Source: an uncultured Clostridia bacterium
GTDB taxonomy: Bacteria; Bacillota; Clostridia; Oscillospirales; Ruminococcaceae
Length of the DNA stretch: 40,452 nt
NCBI GenBank assembly: GCA_947624675.1
Contig: CANQLI010000012.1
Span: 1 to 40,452, forward strand
Direction of reading: 5' to 3'
Shown here: piece by piece, positions 33,199 to 40,452 of the stretch
Numbering within the stretch: position 1 is the stretch's first letter
Layout: each line of letters begins with the position of its first letter
Translations under genes and position numbers: made by a program
The notes under the pieces: model-generated
Databases searched by the model: none
What the model was told of the DNA's origin: nothing
Seen by the model: the letters and a program-made list of their open reading frames with translations, nothing else

Positions 33199-34434
33199 AT
33201 GGAAAGCGTTATTTACTTGTCTTGGAATCTGTTGCGGGTATATTCCATATACATACTGATAGATGTTTTTTTAAAACGAAAAGAAATAAAAAGTGTCTTT
33301 CTGTTAATAGCTTATATTGCATTTTTTGCAATAAATTCGGTTGCTTATTTATGCTTTGATTCTTATACGGTAAACATAGCATCTAATGTAATCCCTATAT
33401 TTTTAATAACTTTTTTGTATCAGTCTAAAATTTGGAAAAAAATATTTGTAACGATTCTTATTTATGCTATTTGTATGTTCTGGGAAAGTGTATTGTATGC
33501 ATTGTTTAATGCCATGCATATTGATAATTTATTAATTATTGGTGGATTTACCGAATCTATAATGCTATTCTTAACTGCCTTGTTTTTAAAAACACATTTA
33601 AAGCAAAAATTTAGACTGGAAGCTCATATTAAGGCGTTTTATTATTTTATGCTCATATTTATACCCGTTGGAAGCATAATAGTAGGTTATTTAACAATGC
33701 TACAATGGAATATAAAGTCACTCATTATAGGCATTATATTGTTATCAATAAACTTTTTAATTTTTTATTTGTTTGACGAGATTATAAAATCATATATGCG
33801 ACAGCAAGAGGCTGAAAGTATAAAACAGAATAAGCTTTATTTTCAGCATGAGCTTGAGGTAATGGAAAAATCACAGCTTAAAATGGATTGTCTGAGACAT
33901 GATATGAAAAATCATTTTTATAGGATCGAGTCTTATATAAAAGAAAACAATCTTAACGAATTGTTAGATTATGTTGAACAGGGAAAACAATCCCTGATAA
34001 CAGGAAAAGAGTATGCATTTACGGGAAATAAAAGTATAGATTGTATTTTAAATTATAAATTTGACGAGGCGATTAAAAATAATATAACCTTTTCGATAAA
34101 TGCGACGGTTCCTAATGTTACAAAAATCAATTCGTTTGATCTTAATACAATTTTAGGAAATATCTTAGATAACGCCATTGAAGCGGCAACAAAATCAGCT
34201 GATAAAAAAATCGATGTGTCTATAAATTATAATAAAAATACTTTAACTATCGTAATTATAAATTCTTATGACGGAAAGATAAATAAAAATTTTGCAACAA
34301 CGAAAGAAAATCCGTCAGGGCATGGCTTAGGCTTAAAAAGCGTACAAATAACAGCGGAAAAATATAACGGTCTGGTGGATTTCAGTTACAATAAAATGTA
34401 TTTTACAACAAAAATCCTATTATATGATGAATAA
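33199..34434 (+). CDS. AgrC-like sensor histidine kinase
   Basis: 411 residues. The N-terminal half is about six hydrophobic segments (residues 1-195), which serve as the peptide-sensing part in AgrC. The cytoplasmic part has a DHp-like helix with DCLRHDMKNHF (phosphorylated His), then a GHKL ATPase: ILGNILDNAIEAA (N box), SGHGLGLKSVQ (G2 box). Length and order fit the AgrC/ComD group. It is 11 bp downstream of the response regulator gene, so they are co-transcribed, and it should sense the peptide encoded just downstream. Confidence 0.93.
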   Translation: MESVIYLSWNLLRVYSIYILIDVFLKRKEIKSVFLLIAYIAFFAINSVAYLCFDSYTVNIASNVIPIFLITFLYQSKIWKKIFVTILIYAICMFWESVLYALFNAMHIDNLLIIGGFTESIMLFLTALFLKTHLKQKFRLEAHIKAFYYFMLIFIPVGSIIVGYLTMLQWNIKSLIIGIILLSINFLIFYLFDEIIKSYMRQQEAESIKQNKLYFQHELEVMEKSQLKMDCLRHDMKNHFYRIESYIKENNLNELLDYVEQGKQSLITGKEYAFTGNKSIDCILNYKFDEAIKNNITFSINATVPNVTKINSFDLNTILGNILDNAIEAATKSADKKIDVSINYNKNTLTIVIINSYDGKINKNFATTKENPSGHGLGLKSVQITAEKYNGLVDFSYNKMYFTTKILLYDE

Positions 34435-34452
34435 CTTTAGTTATTTTTAACA

Positions 34453-34479
34453 GGTTTTTACGAATTAAAAACCATTTTT
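34453..34479 (+). terminator. AT-rich hairpin between kinase and peptide genes
   Basis: GGTTTTT (34453-34459), loop ACGAATT, AAAAACC (34467-34473), followed by ATTTTTG. A weak terminator or attenuator that could separate the regulator genes from the signal genes. Confidence 0.45.
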
Positions 34480-34547
34480 GTCAAATTGTAGAAATAACTC
34501 CCTTTTGTGGCTATACTGTATATAGTAACAAAAAGGGAGGTTTTTTT

Positions 34548-34691
34548 ATGAAAAAGTTTTTGAAAAAGTATGGACATGTTTTTGCTGCATTGGCATTGGT
34601 GTTTACAACTTTAACAGTTAACTCGGCTTGTTCATTTGTTATTCATCAAGAAAAGCTACCCGAAGGCGCAAAAACATTGCGTAAGTTCTGA
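34548..34691 (+). CDS. Cyclic-lactone-type autoinducer prepeptide (AgrD-like)
   Basis: 47 residues: an amphipathic N-terminal leader (MKKFLKKYGHVFAALALVFT), core NSACSFVIHQ, and a charged tail EKLPEGAKTLRKF. A Cys followed by hydrophobic residues and a Pro-Glu acidic tail is the hallmark of clostridial cyclic lactone autoinducer peptides. The mature signal is likely a thiolactone ring based on CSFVI with a short N-terminal tail. GGGAGG lies seven bases before the ATG; the stop overlaps the AgrB start (TGATG). The exact ring end is inferred. Confidence 0.88.
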   Translation: MKKFLKKYGHVFAALALVFTTLTVNSACSFVIHQEKLPEGAKTLRKF

Positions 34692-35272
34692 TGTTTAATA
34701 AAATATCAGAAAGAATCACACAGCTTTTAGTCAAACAGGAAACGATAACAGCTTCACAAAAGGAATTATATCGTTACGGCTTTAATCAAGGCTTTACGAT
34801 ATTATTCAATGTAATAACAACATTAGTAATAGGTTGTGTATTCGGTATGGTGATCCAAAGCATAGTCTTCTTAATTTCGTACATACCGTTAAGGAGCTAT
34901 GCTGGAGGATACCATGCAAAAACACCTTGGAGATGTTATTTTGTTTCGGTGGTTTTAATGTACGTGGTTTTGTCGATAATAAAAATGATGCCACACTCGG
35001 TAATTGCGTATAGTTTAATTATTGGATTAGGCAGTATGGTTTGTGTAGCCTTGGCACCGATAGAGGATAAGAACAAGCCTCTTGACAAAACAGAACAAGT
35101 GGTTTACAAAAAGCGAACATACATAGTGTTATTCCTGGAATTATGTGTTGCACTACTTAGTTACTTTTATTTTAGAAGTGTATTTTATGTGATCTGCATA
35201 TCGGTATTCACAGAGAGTGTAATGCTTGTTTTGGGAAAGGTAAAGAACATTTTTATTGAAGCACGGGCATAA
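34691..35272 (+). CDS. AgrB-like peptide-processing membrane protease
   Basis: 193 residues, with several membrane segments. The catalytic His and Cys of AgrB appear in YAGGYHAKTPWRCYF. It cuts the AgrD-like prepeptide at its C-terminus and cyclises it. Residues 1-40 are charged and amphipathic (NKISERITQLLVKQETIT) as in the family. Its ATG overlaps the prepeptide stop by one base, so both are made in step. It closes the operon. Confidence 0.92.
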   Translation: MFNKISERITQLLVKQETITASQKELYRYGFNQGFTILFNVITTLVIGCVFGMVIQSIVFLISYIPLRSYAGGYHAKTPWRCYFVSVVLMYVVLSIIKMMPHSVIAYSLIIGLGSMVCVALAPIEDKNKPLDKTEQVVYKKRTYIVLFLELCVALLSYFYFRSVFYVICISVFTESVMLVLGKVKNIFIEARA

Positions 35273-35295
35273 TTTAATACTTGCATATAACCGTC

Positions 35296-35316
35296 AAATC
35301 AGTTTTGTGCTGATTT
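35296..35316 (+). terminator. Hairpin after the agr-like operon
   Basis: AAATCAG-TTTTGTG-CTGATTT follows the AgrB stop by about 24 bp, but lacks a clear T-run. It could be a weak terminator. A CCGTCAAAT (reverse complement of the TTTGACGG motif) overlaps its left side at 35291-35299. Confidence 0.35.
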
Positions 35317-35475
35317 AACGATTATAGAATAAACACATTTCACATATTTAATAATACAATGATTAATTATTTGCCGGCGTTGTTGCTTATTAAATGGTGG
35401 AGGTGTTAGGAAGAAGAATATGAGATATGAATATCGCATATTCAAAATCAAAATCTTATTAAGGAGGAAAAAACC

Positions 35476-37488
35476 ATGAAAGCAAAGAAGCTTATGGCAT
35501 CATTCGCAGCAATGGCGATGACAGCGACAGCGTTAACATCAGCAATGAGCGCATCGGCATTGAATGGAACAGGCACGTATACCGGAAGCGGAACTTATAT
35601 TGCAACATATACAACGCCCGAGTATTTCGGAAATACTGCCTTTAAGGTAAGTTACAAGTATAAAAGCCTTGACGAGGACGGTACCTATAAGGATAATGAT
35701 ACCGGAGAAGAAAAGGAAGTCGATTACAACGATACCTTAGAGTTCCTTGTTTTTGATTCAGTATGGGACGGCTGGAACAAGACAACTGTAGGACCAAACG
35801 GAATAGACTCAACAGAGCCTGTTACAGGTCCTAAGGTAGGTGAAACATATACCGCTACGGTAGATATTGCAACAATTGAAGAGAAGCTCGGTACCGAAAA
35901 CCCAGTACAGGGAATCAATCTTCAGCTTGGCGGAATAGGCGATACGGAAGTTACGATTGAGTCTATCGAATATGTAGCAGGCGGTCCGGTACAAGCCGGA
36001 GAAGTAACTATCACAGGTGACTGGGTAAAAGGTACAGGCGGAACAATGACTGTTAAGGATGGTACAGCATATGTACTAACAAATGAATGGAACATACAGG
36101 TTTCGAATTTCTCAACCGAAGGTTTTGTAAATCCGACAGTAGATGTAACCGTAACATATGACACTGCTCCGAATGACTTTGTACAAGCAGAGCTTCAGAC
36201 AATGGATGGTACACCGATCGTTGCGAACTATCCGGATGTAGATGTAACAGGAACATATACATACACTACGGAGATTCCGAGTGATGTAGATGCATTTATG
36301 GCTTGTTATGATCAGTGCACAGTAAAAGAGATCCACATTTATGATAACCACGAAGGCAATGCTCTGAATGTTTCAAATCAGACGGCAAGCGTAATAAACT
36401 CAGCACTTCAGCCGGGATTTGATCTTGGCGGAGCACTTGACGCATCTGATGACAGCGGCGATGCAAGTGAAACAGCATGGGGCAATCCTGTTGTAACAGA
36501 AGTATTGTTCCAGACAATAAAGTCTGCAGGCTTTAAGAGTGTAAGAATTCCTATAAGCTACCTTAGTGCTATTGACGCTAACGGAGATATTGATGACGAA
36601 TATATCGGCAGAATTCAGGCAGTTGTTGACAGAGCGCTTGATACCGGTTTATATGTAATAATTGATATCCATAATGATGGTGGTGAAGGTGTAACTGGTA
36701 AATGGATCGACATCAGTCTTCCGAATGGCAGTGCAGAGTTTAAAGCAATCGTAGCTAAATTCTCGGCAGCTTGGACCGAGATAGCTAAGACATTTGCTAA
36801 CTACAACGAGGCGCTTCTCTTTGAGGGCATGAATGAGGTTATGCTTCCGGGTAAGTACAATATGAGTAACTTTTCAATGCCTGCAGATTATGACGAACTT
36901 GTAAATGCATTCGCAAATATTATGGATTTAAATCAGGCATTTGTAGATGCAGTACGCGGAACAGGTAATGACGCAAATGATGACCGTTGCTTGATAGTAC
37001 CGGGATATAACACGGATATCAATATAACCGCTTATGGATTTGATGAAGAAATTTTCGCTATGCCAGATGACAGTTCAAAGGATAGGTTAATTCTTTCTGT
37101 TCACTACTATGATCCATATGATTTCGCCTTGAATGAATATGGAACAGATAAATGGGATAGTGATAGTGTTGTTGATGGTAAACCTTATATGGTTTCACAG
37201 CTTACAAAGATAGCAGGATATGATTATCCGGTATATGTTGGAGAATATGGTCCGATATTTAAAAATGATATTTCGGAAATCGTAGAGTATGTAGAGGCAT
37301 TTAATCAGGCAATATCTCAAGTAGCAGCAACAGGAAAGAGCATTTCAGCAGCTTACTGGGATAACGGAGTAATTGGTGTTGATGGTAAGGGTTCAGGCCT
37401 TATCGACAGAAGATTTAATATTGTTACTCCAACAGGAGCAAAAATTATTGCTGTGATCACAGGAAAAGTAATTGTTGCTACTATATGA
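35476..37488 (+). CDS. Secreted GH5 glycoside hydrolase (endoglucanase-like) with N-terminal beta domains
   Basis: 670 residues. Signal peptide 1-28 (KAKKLMASFAAMAMTATALT, cleaved near ASA). Two N-terminal beta domains (about 30-170 and 175-300), the second beginning VTITGDWVKGTGGTMTV, probably carbohydrate-binding modules. GH5 barrel from about 310: GFDLGGALDAS, VRIPISYLS, VIIDIHNDGGEG, FEGMNEV (acid/base Glu 454) and YPVYVGEYGP (nucleophile Glu 590). It hydrolyses beta-glycans such as cellulose outside the cell. It lacks a dockerin, ending TPTGAKIIAVITGKV, so it is free or held by its modules. Good AAGGAGG before ATG. It follows the agr-like operon and is a natural target of quorum control, but this is not shown. 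Confidence 0.92.
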   Translation: MKAKKLMASFAAMAMTATALTSAMSASALNGTGTYTGSGTYIATYTTPEYFGNTAFKVSYKYKSLDEDGTYKDNDTGEEKEVDYNDTLEFLVFDSVWDGWNKTTVGPNGIDSTEPVTGPKVGETYTATVDIATIEEKLGTENPVQGINLQLGGIGDTEVTIESIEYVAGGPVQAGEVTITGDWVKGTGGTMTVKDGTAYVLTNEWNIQVSNFSTEGFVNPTVDVTVTYDTAPNDFVQAELQTMDGTPIVANYPDVDVTGTYTYTTEIPSDVDAFMACYDQCTVKEIHIYDNHEGNALNVSNQTASVINSALQPGFDLGGALDASDDSGDASETAWGNPVVTEVLFQTIKSAGFKSVRIPISYLSAIDANGDIDDEYIGRIQAVVDRALDTGLYVIIDIHNDGGEGVTGKWIDISLPNGSAEFKAIVAKFSAAWTEIAKTFANYNEALLFEGMNEVMLPGKYNMSNFSMPADYDELVNAFANIMDLNQAFVDAVRGTGNDANDDRCLIVPGYNTDINITAYGFDEEIFAMPDDSSKDRLILSVHYYDPYDFALNEYGTDKWDSDSVVDGKPYMVSQLTKIAGYDYPVYVGEYGPIFKNDISEIVEYVEAFNQAISQVAATGKSISAAYWDNGVIGVDGKGSGLIDRRFNIVTPTGAKIIAVITGKVIVATI

Positions 37489-37568
37489 CATCGACTTTGT
37501 ACAAACTTCTAATTCATATTAGATCTACATAATAATATTATGTGATAAACACTGACAACATTCTAGTG

Positions 37569-37614
37569 ATATATGTTATGATTACTTGACATAACATTAA
37601 ATATATGTTATACT
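37569..37614 (+). promoter_or_regulatory. Promoter with paired ATATATGTTAT elements, copy 1
   Basis: TTGACA (37586-37591), 17-bp spacer, TATACT (37609-37614). ATATATGTTAT occurs at 37569-37579, before the -35, and at 37601-37611, over the -10, exactly 32 bp apart. The same arrangement recurs at 40278-40323. Confidence 0.8.
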
Positions 37615-37645
37615 CACACATAAGATATTATTGGAGGTAGATTAT

Positions 37646-39562
37646 ATGAAATTAAGATGCAGTGCGAAGAAAAATGATTATGCCGGCAATTCATTATGTA
37701 AAAAGTTTATTTCTGGTTTATTGGCGGTCGCTTTATTAGCGACTGCCAATATATCTTCTTTTGCAATGGATTCTGATAATTTTACACTATTCGGCAAATG
37801 CGGCGAAAACGCTACTTGGAGCTTTGATGAATCAACAGGCGTACTAACCATCTCCGGCACAGGGAATATGTATAAAAATACTCCTGTTGATCAGTGGGAA
37901 TATTATCCACTTAGGGAAAGTGTTAAGGAGGTAGTTGTAGAGGAAGGTATAACATCAATTACCGTATTCGCATTTGGACAGCGTGAATATTCTCAACCGT
38001 CTGCATATCCGAATTTAACTAAGCTTTCATTACCATCATCTGTTAGAAGTATTGAAAATTACGCTTTTTCAAAAGCAGGTTTGACTAGTATAGAATTCTC
38101 TGAGGGACTTGAATCTATAGGCGAGAGTGCTTTTAGCTATACAACAAAGTTAACAAGCATTGACCTGCCCGAAGGGCTTAAAACTATAGCTCCAAGTGCA
38201 TTTACACACTCTTCATTAACAGGAGATTTGATTTTACCTCAATCATTAAATGATATAGGTCAGGATGCATTTCAATTTACTGATATTACATCAGTTAATC
38301 TACATGAGGGAATGTCGTTAGGCGGCGCTGCTTTTGCAAATTGTAATAGTTTAAAAGAAGTGACTATACCGAAAAATTTAACTTATCCTGGGCGCGGCGA
38401 AATAAACATGGTTCGTTCAAACAAAGCATTTATAGAATGCAAAGGACTTGAGACGGTTACAATTTTAGGTGGGGGAACAGTTAAAATTCCTCTTGGCGGT
38501 GGTGATAAGGAAAACGGTCTTGCAAGAGAAATGTTTAGAGGTTGCACATCACTTAAAGTGATAATAATCAAAGCTGATGACATCAGTTATGTGGAAGCGT
38601 ATGATAATAGAGGTGGCGACATTTTAGGCACTTTTGATATGACAAACAACCCTACATTCTATATCTACAAGGACAGCACAACAGAAGCGACTCTTAGAAA
38701 TGCAGGATATCTTACAGATACAAATGTTGTGTATATTGCCAATAAGTCTGCTTTAGAGGAAGCTGTAAAGTCAGCTGTGGATATGGATGTAAGTCAGTAT
38801 ACCGCAGAATCTGTTGACGCCCTTAACAAGGCAATTGAGGATGGAAAATCGGTTATTGAAGACGAAGGGGCTAGTCAGGAGAAAGCTGACAATGCTGTAA
38901 AAGCTATCAAGGACGCTATTGACGGACTTAAGTATCCCCCTGCTGATTACACTGCGGTAGATGAAGCAATAGCAAAAGTACCTGATGATCTGAGCATTTA
39001 TACTAACGAAACAGCAAAGGCGGTCACAGCGGCAGTTGAAGCGGTTGACAGGACAAAGGATATCACCGAACAGGAGATAGTTGACGGATATGCAAAGGCA
39101 ATAGAGGACGCAGTTGCGGCACTTGAGCTAAAACCTTTAGGATCTGTCAGCGGAACAGTAAAAGCACCGGAAGCTAATAATATAACAGTAGAAGTATCTG
39201 CTAATGGTGGGGTTGTTTATACGACCGGGGTTGCTAATGGTGAGTTTACAATTCCTGAGCTGGAAAGTGGTGATTATGAAATAACCTTTACAGCGGAAAA
39301 CTGTGCTCCGAGGAGCTACAATATAACTGTAAAAGATGGAAATGTTGAACTTAGTGCAGAAATACATCTTTACGGAGATATAAACGGTGACAGAAAGATC
39401 ACAACAACAGATGTAGGACTGGCAAACGCTCACGCAAAGGAAATAAAAACGCTTGATGGATATGAATTGACCGTATCAGATGTATCAAAAGACGGTAAAG
39501 TTACTACAGCTGATGCAGGAGCTATCAATTCGCACGCACAAGGTGTTAGAACCTTGTGGTAG
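37646..39562 (+). CDS. Secreted BspA-type leucine-rich-repeat protein with FIVAR-like repeats and dockerin
   Basis: 638 residues. N-terminal signal region (KFISGLLAVALLATANISSFA, cut near 44). Residues 50-360 are BspA-type leucine-rich repeats: VKEVVVEEGITSI, IEFSEGLESIGESAFS, and others. Two FIVAR-type helical repeats (about 365-430 and 432-490), a carboxypeptidase-regulatory-like domain near 495-575, and a dockerin from about 577: GDINGDRKITTTDVGLANAH and SKDGKVTTADAGAINSHAQG. It matches the dockerin gene at 22886 domain for domain at the C-terminus. Likely a surface or cellulosome-bound adhesin. The ATG at 37646 has GGAGG nine bases before it, preferred over 37631. Confidence 0.9.
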   Translation: MKLRCSAKKNDYAGNSLCKKFISGLLAVALLATANISSFAMDSDNFTLFGKCGENATWSFDESTGVLTISGTGNMYKNTPVDQWEYYPLRESVKEVVVEEGITSITVFAFGQREYSQPSAYPNLTKLSLPSSVRSIENYAFSKAGLTSIEFSEGLESIGESAFSYTTKLTSIDLPEGLKTIAPSAFTHSSLTGDLILPQSLNDIGQDAFQFTDITSVNLHEGMSLGGAAFANCNSLKEVTIPKNLTYPGRGEINMVRSNKAFIECKGLETVTILGGGTVKIPLGGGDKENGLAREMFRGCTSLKVIIIKADDISYVEAYDNRGGDILGTFDMTNNPTFYIYKDSTTEATLRNAGYLTDTNVVYIANKSALEEAVKSAVDMDVSQYTAESVDALNKAIEDGKSVIEDEGASQEKADNAVKAIKDAIDGLKYPPADYTAVDEAIAKVPDDLSIYTNETAKAVTAAVEAVDRTKDITEQEIVDGYAKAIEDAVAALELKPLGSVSGTVKAPEANNITVEVSANGGVVYTTGVANGEFTIPELESGDYEITFTAENCAPRSYNITVKDGNVELSAEIHLYGDINGDRKITTTDVGLANAHAKEIKTLDGYELTVSDVSKDGKVTTADAGAINSHAQGVRTLW

Positions 39563-39913
39563 TAATTTAAAATTTAAAAGCTATGCAGGCAGTTTATCCT
39601 GCCTGCATAGATTTTATCTATTATTAAAAAATTTCGGTATTTAACTAATATGTTAATACTAATAATCGTTAAAAATATGTTTGTAACTTGATATTTATTC
39701 ATGGAGTAAAATCATTGGATTTTATTTTTATTAGCCAAAATCATAAAAAATTATCTGCAAAGCTCTTATAATTCTTGTTAAGCTTTGCAGACTGTGCATA
39801 TTTTAGTATAATATTCGTGCTCATTATAATACTGATAATCATATTTGGTATATAGTAAATAAGGAAATGATATTTTAAAAGGAAGGGTTATTTGCATTAA
39901 AATAATAAGTTTT
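39563..39913. other. Intergenic region with hairpins
   Basis: 351 bp, AT-rich, no credible gene. A terminator is at 39581-39612. A second inverted repeat, CTGCAAAGCT (39755-39764) with AGCTTTGCAG (39781-39790), has a 16-base loop and no T-run. Confidence 0.5.
39581..39616 (+). terminator. Terminator of the second dockerin gene
   Basis: CTATGCAGGCAG (39581-39592) pairs perfectly with CTGCCTGCATAG (39599-39610), 6-base loop, then ATTTTAT. Confidence 0.85.
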
Positions 39914-40222
39914 TTATTTTGACAATCTTTCAATTATATCAATAATTAACTGTACATCTGTGTCTTTGAGTTTTTTCAGCCCATCAAAGGCTTTACTTAA
40001 CAGTTCGGGTGTATCTATACTTTCGTCAAAAAAATCAGAAGGCGTGATATCAAAATAATCACAAATTGCAAACAACTCATTTAATGGCGGAAGAGATTTT
40101 CCGGACGAGATGTTAAAGATATAGCCTCTGCTGTGGCCTAAGTCATAACTCATCTTATATTCTGAGACACCTTTTCTTATGCGTAGCTGTGTGATCCTGT
40201 TGCGTACAAAATTATCATTCAT
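39914..40222 (-). CDS. XRE-family transcriptional regulator
   Basis: 102 residues. The N-terminal HTH is RITQLRIRKGVSEYKMSYDLGHSRGYIFNISSGKSLPPLNELFAICDYFDITPSDFF, a typical XRE/Cro fold with a conserved tail; the last 30 residues are helical (LLSKAFDGLKKLKDTDVQLIIDIIERL). GGAGG is ten bases before the ATG. It is divergent from the secreted-protein gene at 40355. Its own upstream region has an inverted ATATATGT (40254-40261), so it may repress itself and both ATATATGTTAT promoters. Assignment of operators is inference. Confidence 0.88.
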   Translation of the reverse strand: MNDNFVRNRITQLRIRKGVSEYKMSYDLGHSRGYIFNISSGKSLPPLNELFAICDYFDITPSDFFDESIDTPELLSKAFDGLKKLKDTDVQLIIDIIERLSK

Positions 40223-40277
40223 ATGTTTATACCTCCGTAATTATTTTATACCACATATATTCGACATTATTCTACAA

Positions 40278-40323
40278 ATATATGTTATTTTTACTTGACA
40301 AGTCAAATTATATATGTTATAAT
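40278..40323 (+). promoter_or_regulatory. Promoter with paired ATATATGTTAT elements, copy 2
   Basis: TTGACA (40295-40300), 17-bp spacer, TATAAT (40318-40323), with ATATATGTTAT at 40278-40288 and 40310-40320, again 32 bp apart and with the same placement relative to -35 and -10 as copy 1. Confidence 0.82.
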
Positions 40324-40354
40324 GGCACATAATTTATTTTTGGAGGTCGATTAT

Positions 40355-40452
40355 ATGAAATCGAAAAAATTTTTTAAGCGATTAACTGCATTAGCAACAA
40401 GTGCAGTTATGATCGCTTCATGTGTAACAACAACATCTTTATTCGCATCAGC
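40355..40452 (+). CDS. Secreted protein, N-terminal fragment
   Basis: The gene runs off the right edge after about 32 codons. MKSKKFFKRLTALATSAVMI and the following residues form a signal peptide, with lysines then a hydrophobic core. GGAGG is nine bases before the ATG, in a leader (GGAGGTCGATTATATGAAA) almost the same as that of the dockerin gene at 37646. Probably another cell-surface or dockerin protein. Confidence 0.7.
   Translation, partial: MKSKKFFKRLTALATSAVMIASCVTTTSLFAS

Noticed and set aside
39755-39790. Inverted repeat CTGCAAAGCT...AGCTTTGCAG as a terminator
   Set aside because: Long 16-base loop and no T-run; left as an unexplained inverted repeat.

Overview
The window looks like the chromosome of a gut-type, cellulosome-making clostridium (Ruminococcus / Oscillospiraceae-like). 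Evidence: two secreted proteins ending in type I dockerins, a secreted GH5 glycoside hydrolase, an agr-type quorum-sensing locus with a cyclic-lactone-type peptide, a T-box leader on alaS, clostridial Shine-Dalgarno sites and generally AT-rich DNA. The first ~5 kb is visibly more GC-rich than what follows, which suggests separate ancestry.

Layout. 1-4.3 kb: leftward redox cluster (SDR fragment, three aldo/keto reductases, two of them with C-terminal 2x[4Fe-4S] modules, a flavodoxin, an NTF2-like protein). 4.5-10.7 kb: accessory island. It holds a chimeric glutathione peroxidase/HsdS gene, a frameshifted zinc-ribbon + deoxyribosyltransferase-like gene, a 997-aa metallophosphoesterase-STAND-like NTPase, a compact pseudoknotted RNA-like element just after it, and remnants of a TnpV-bearing transposon. 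10.7-12.3 kb: HAD hydrolase and M24 peptidase pair bracketed by ~32-bp direct repeats. 12.6-15.9 kb: tightly coupled four-gene operon (GNAT-nucleotidyltransferase fusion, GrpB, unknown, possible ADP-ribosyltransferase-like). 16.2-21.5 kb: conserved core (purD, HIT protein, alaS with T-box, membrane protein, tRNA-Leu). 21.8-25.3 kb: cystatin-like small protein, and a leader peptide with a G9 tract plus strong terminator ahead of a dockerin protein gene. 25.4-29.4 kb: Type II restriction-modification locus with two methyltransferases converging on two nuclease genes and a controller protein. 29.8-30.9 kb: decayed carboxymuconolactone decarboxylase gene and a flavin reductase.

31.0-35.3 kb holds the most exciting system. 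A tyrosine recombinase gene lies between perfect 26-bp inverted repeats (31034-31059 and 32398-32423), so the segment should be able to invert. Just inside the right repeat is a near-consensus outward promoter (TTTACA-17-TATACT) pointing at an agr-like operon of LytTR regulator, AgrC-like kinase, 47-aa AgrD-like peptide and AgrB-like protease. As drawn the switch is ON; inversion would carry this promoter to the far end, where it would face a terminator. I read this as a phase-variable quorum-sensing locus.

35.4-40.4 kb: GH5 enzyme, a second dockerin protein, an XRE-family regulator and the start of another secreted protein. The last two secreted genes have almost identical promoters, each with two ATATATGTTAT elements exactly 32 bp apart; the adjacent XRE protein is the obvious candidate regulator. 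All functional statements are from reading the sequence; no database or folding program was used.
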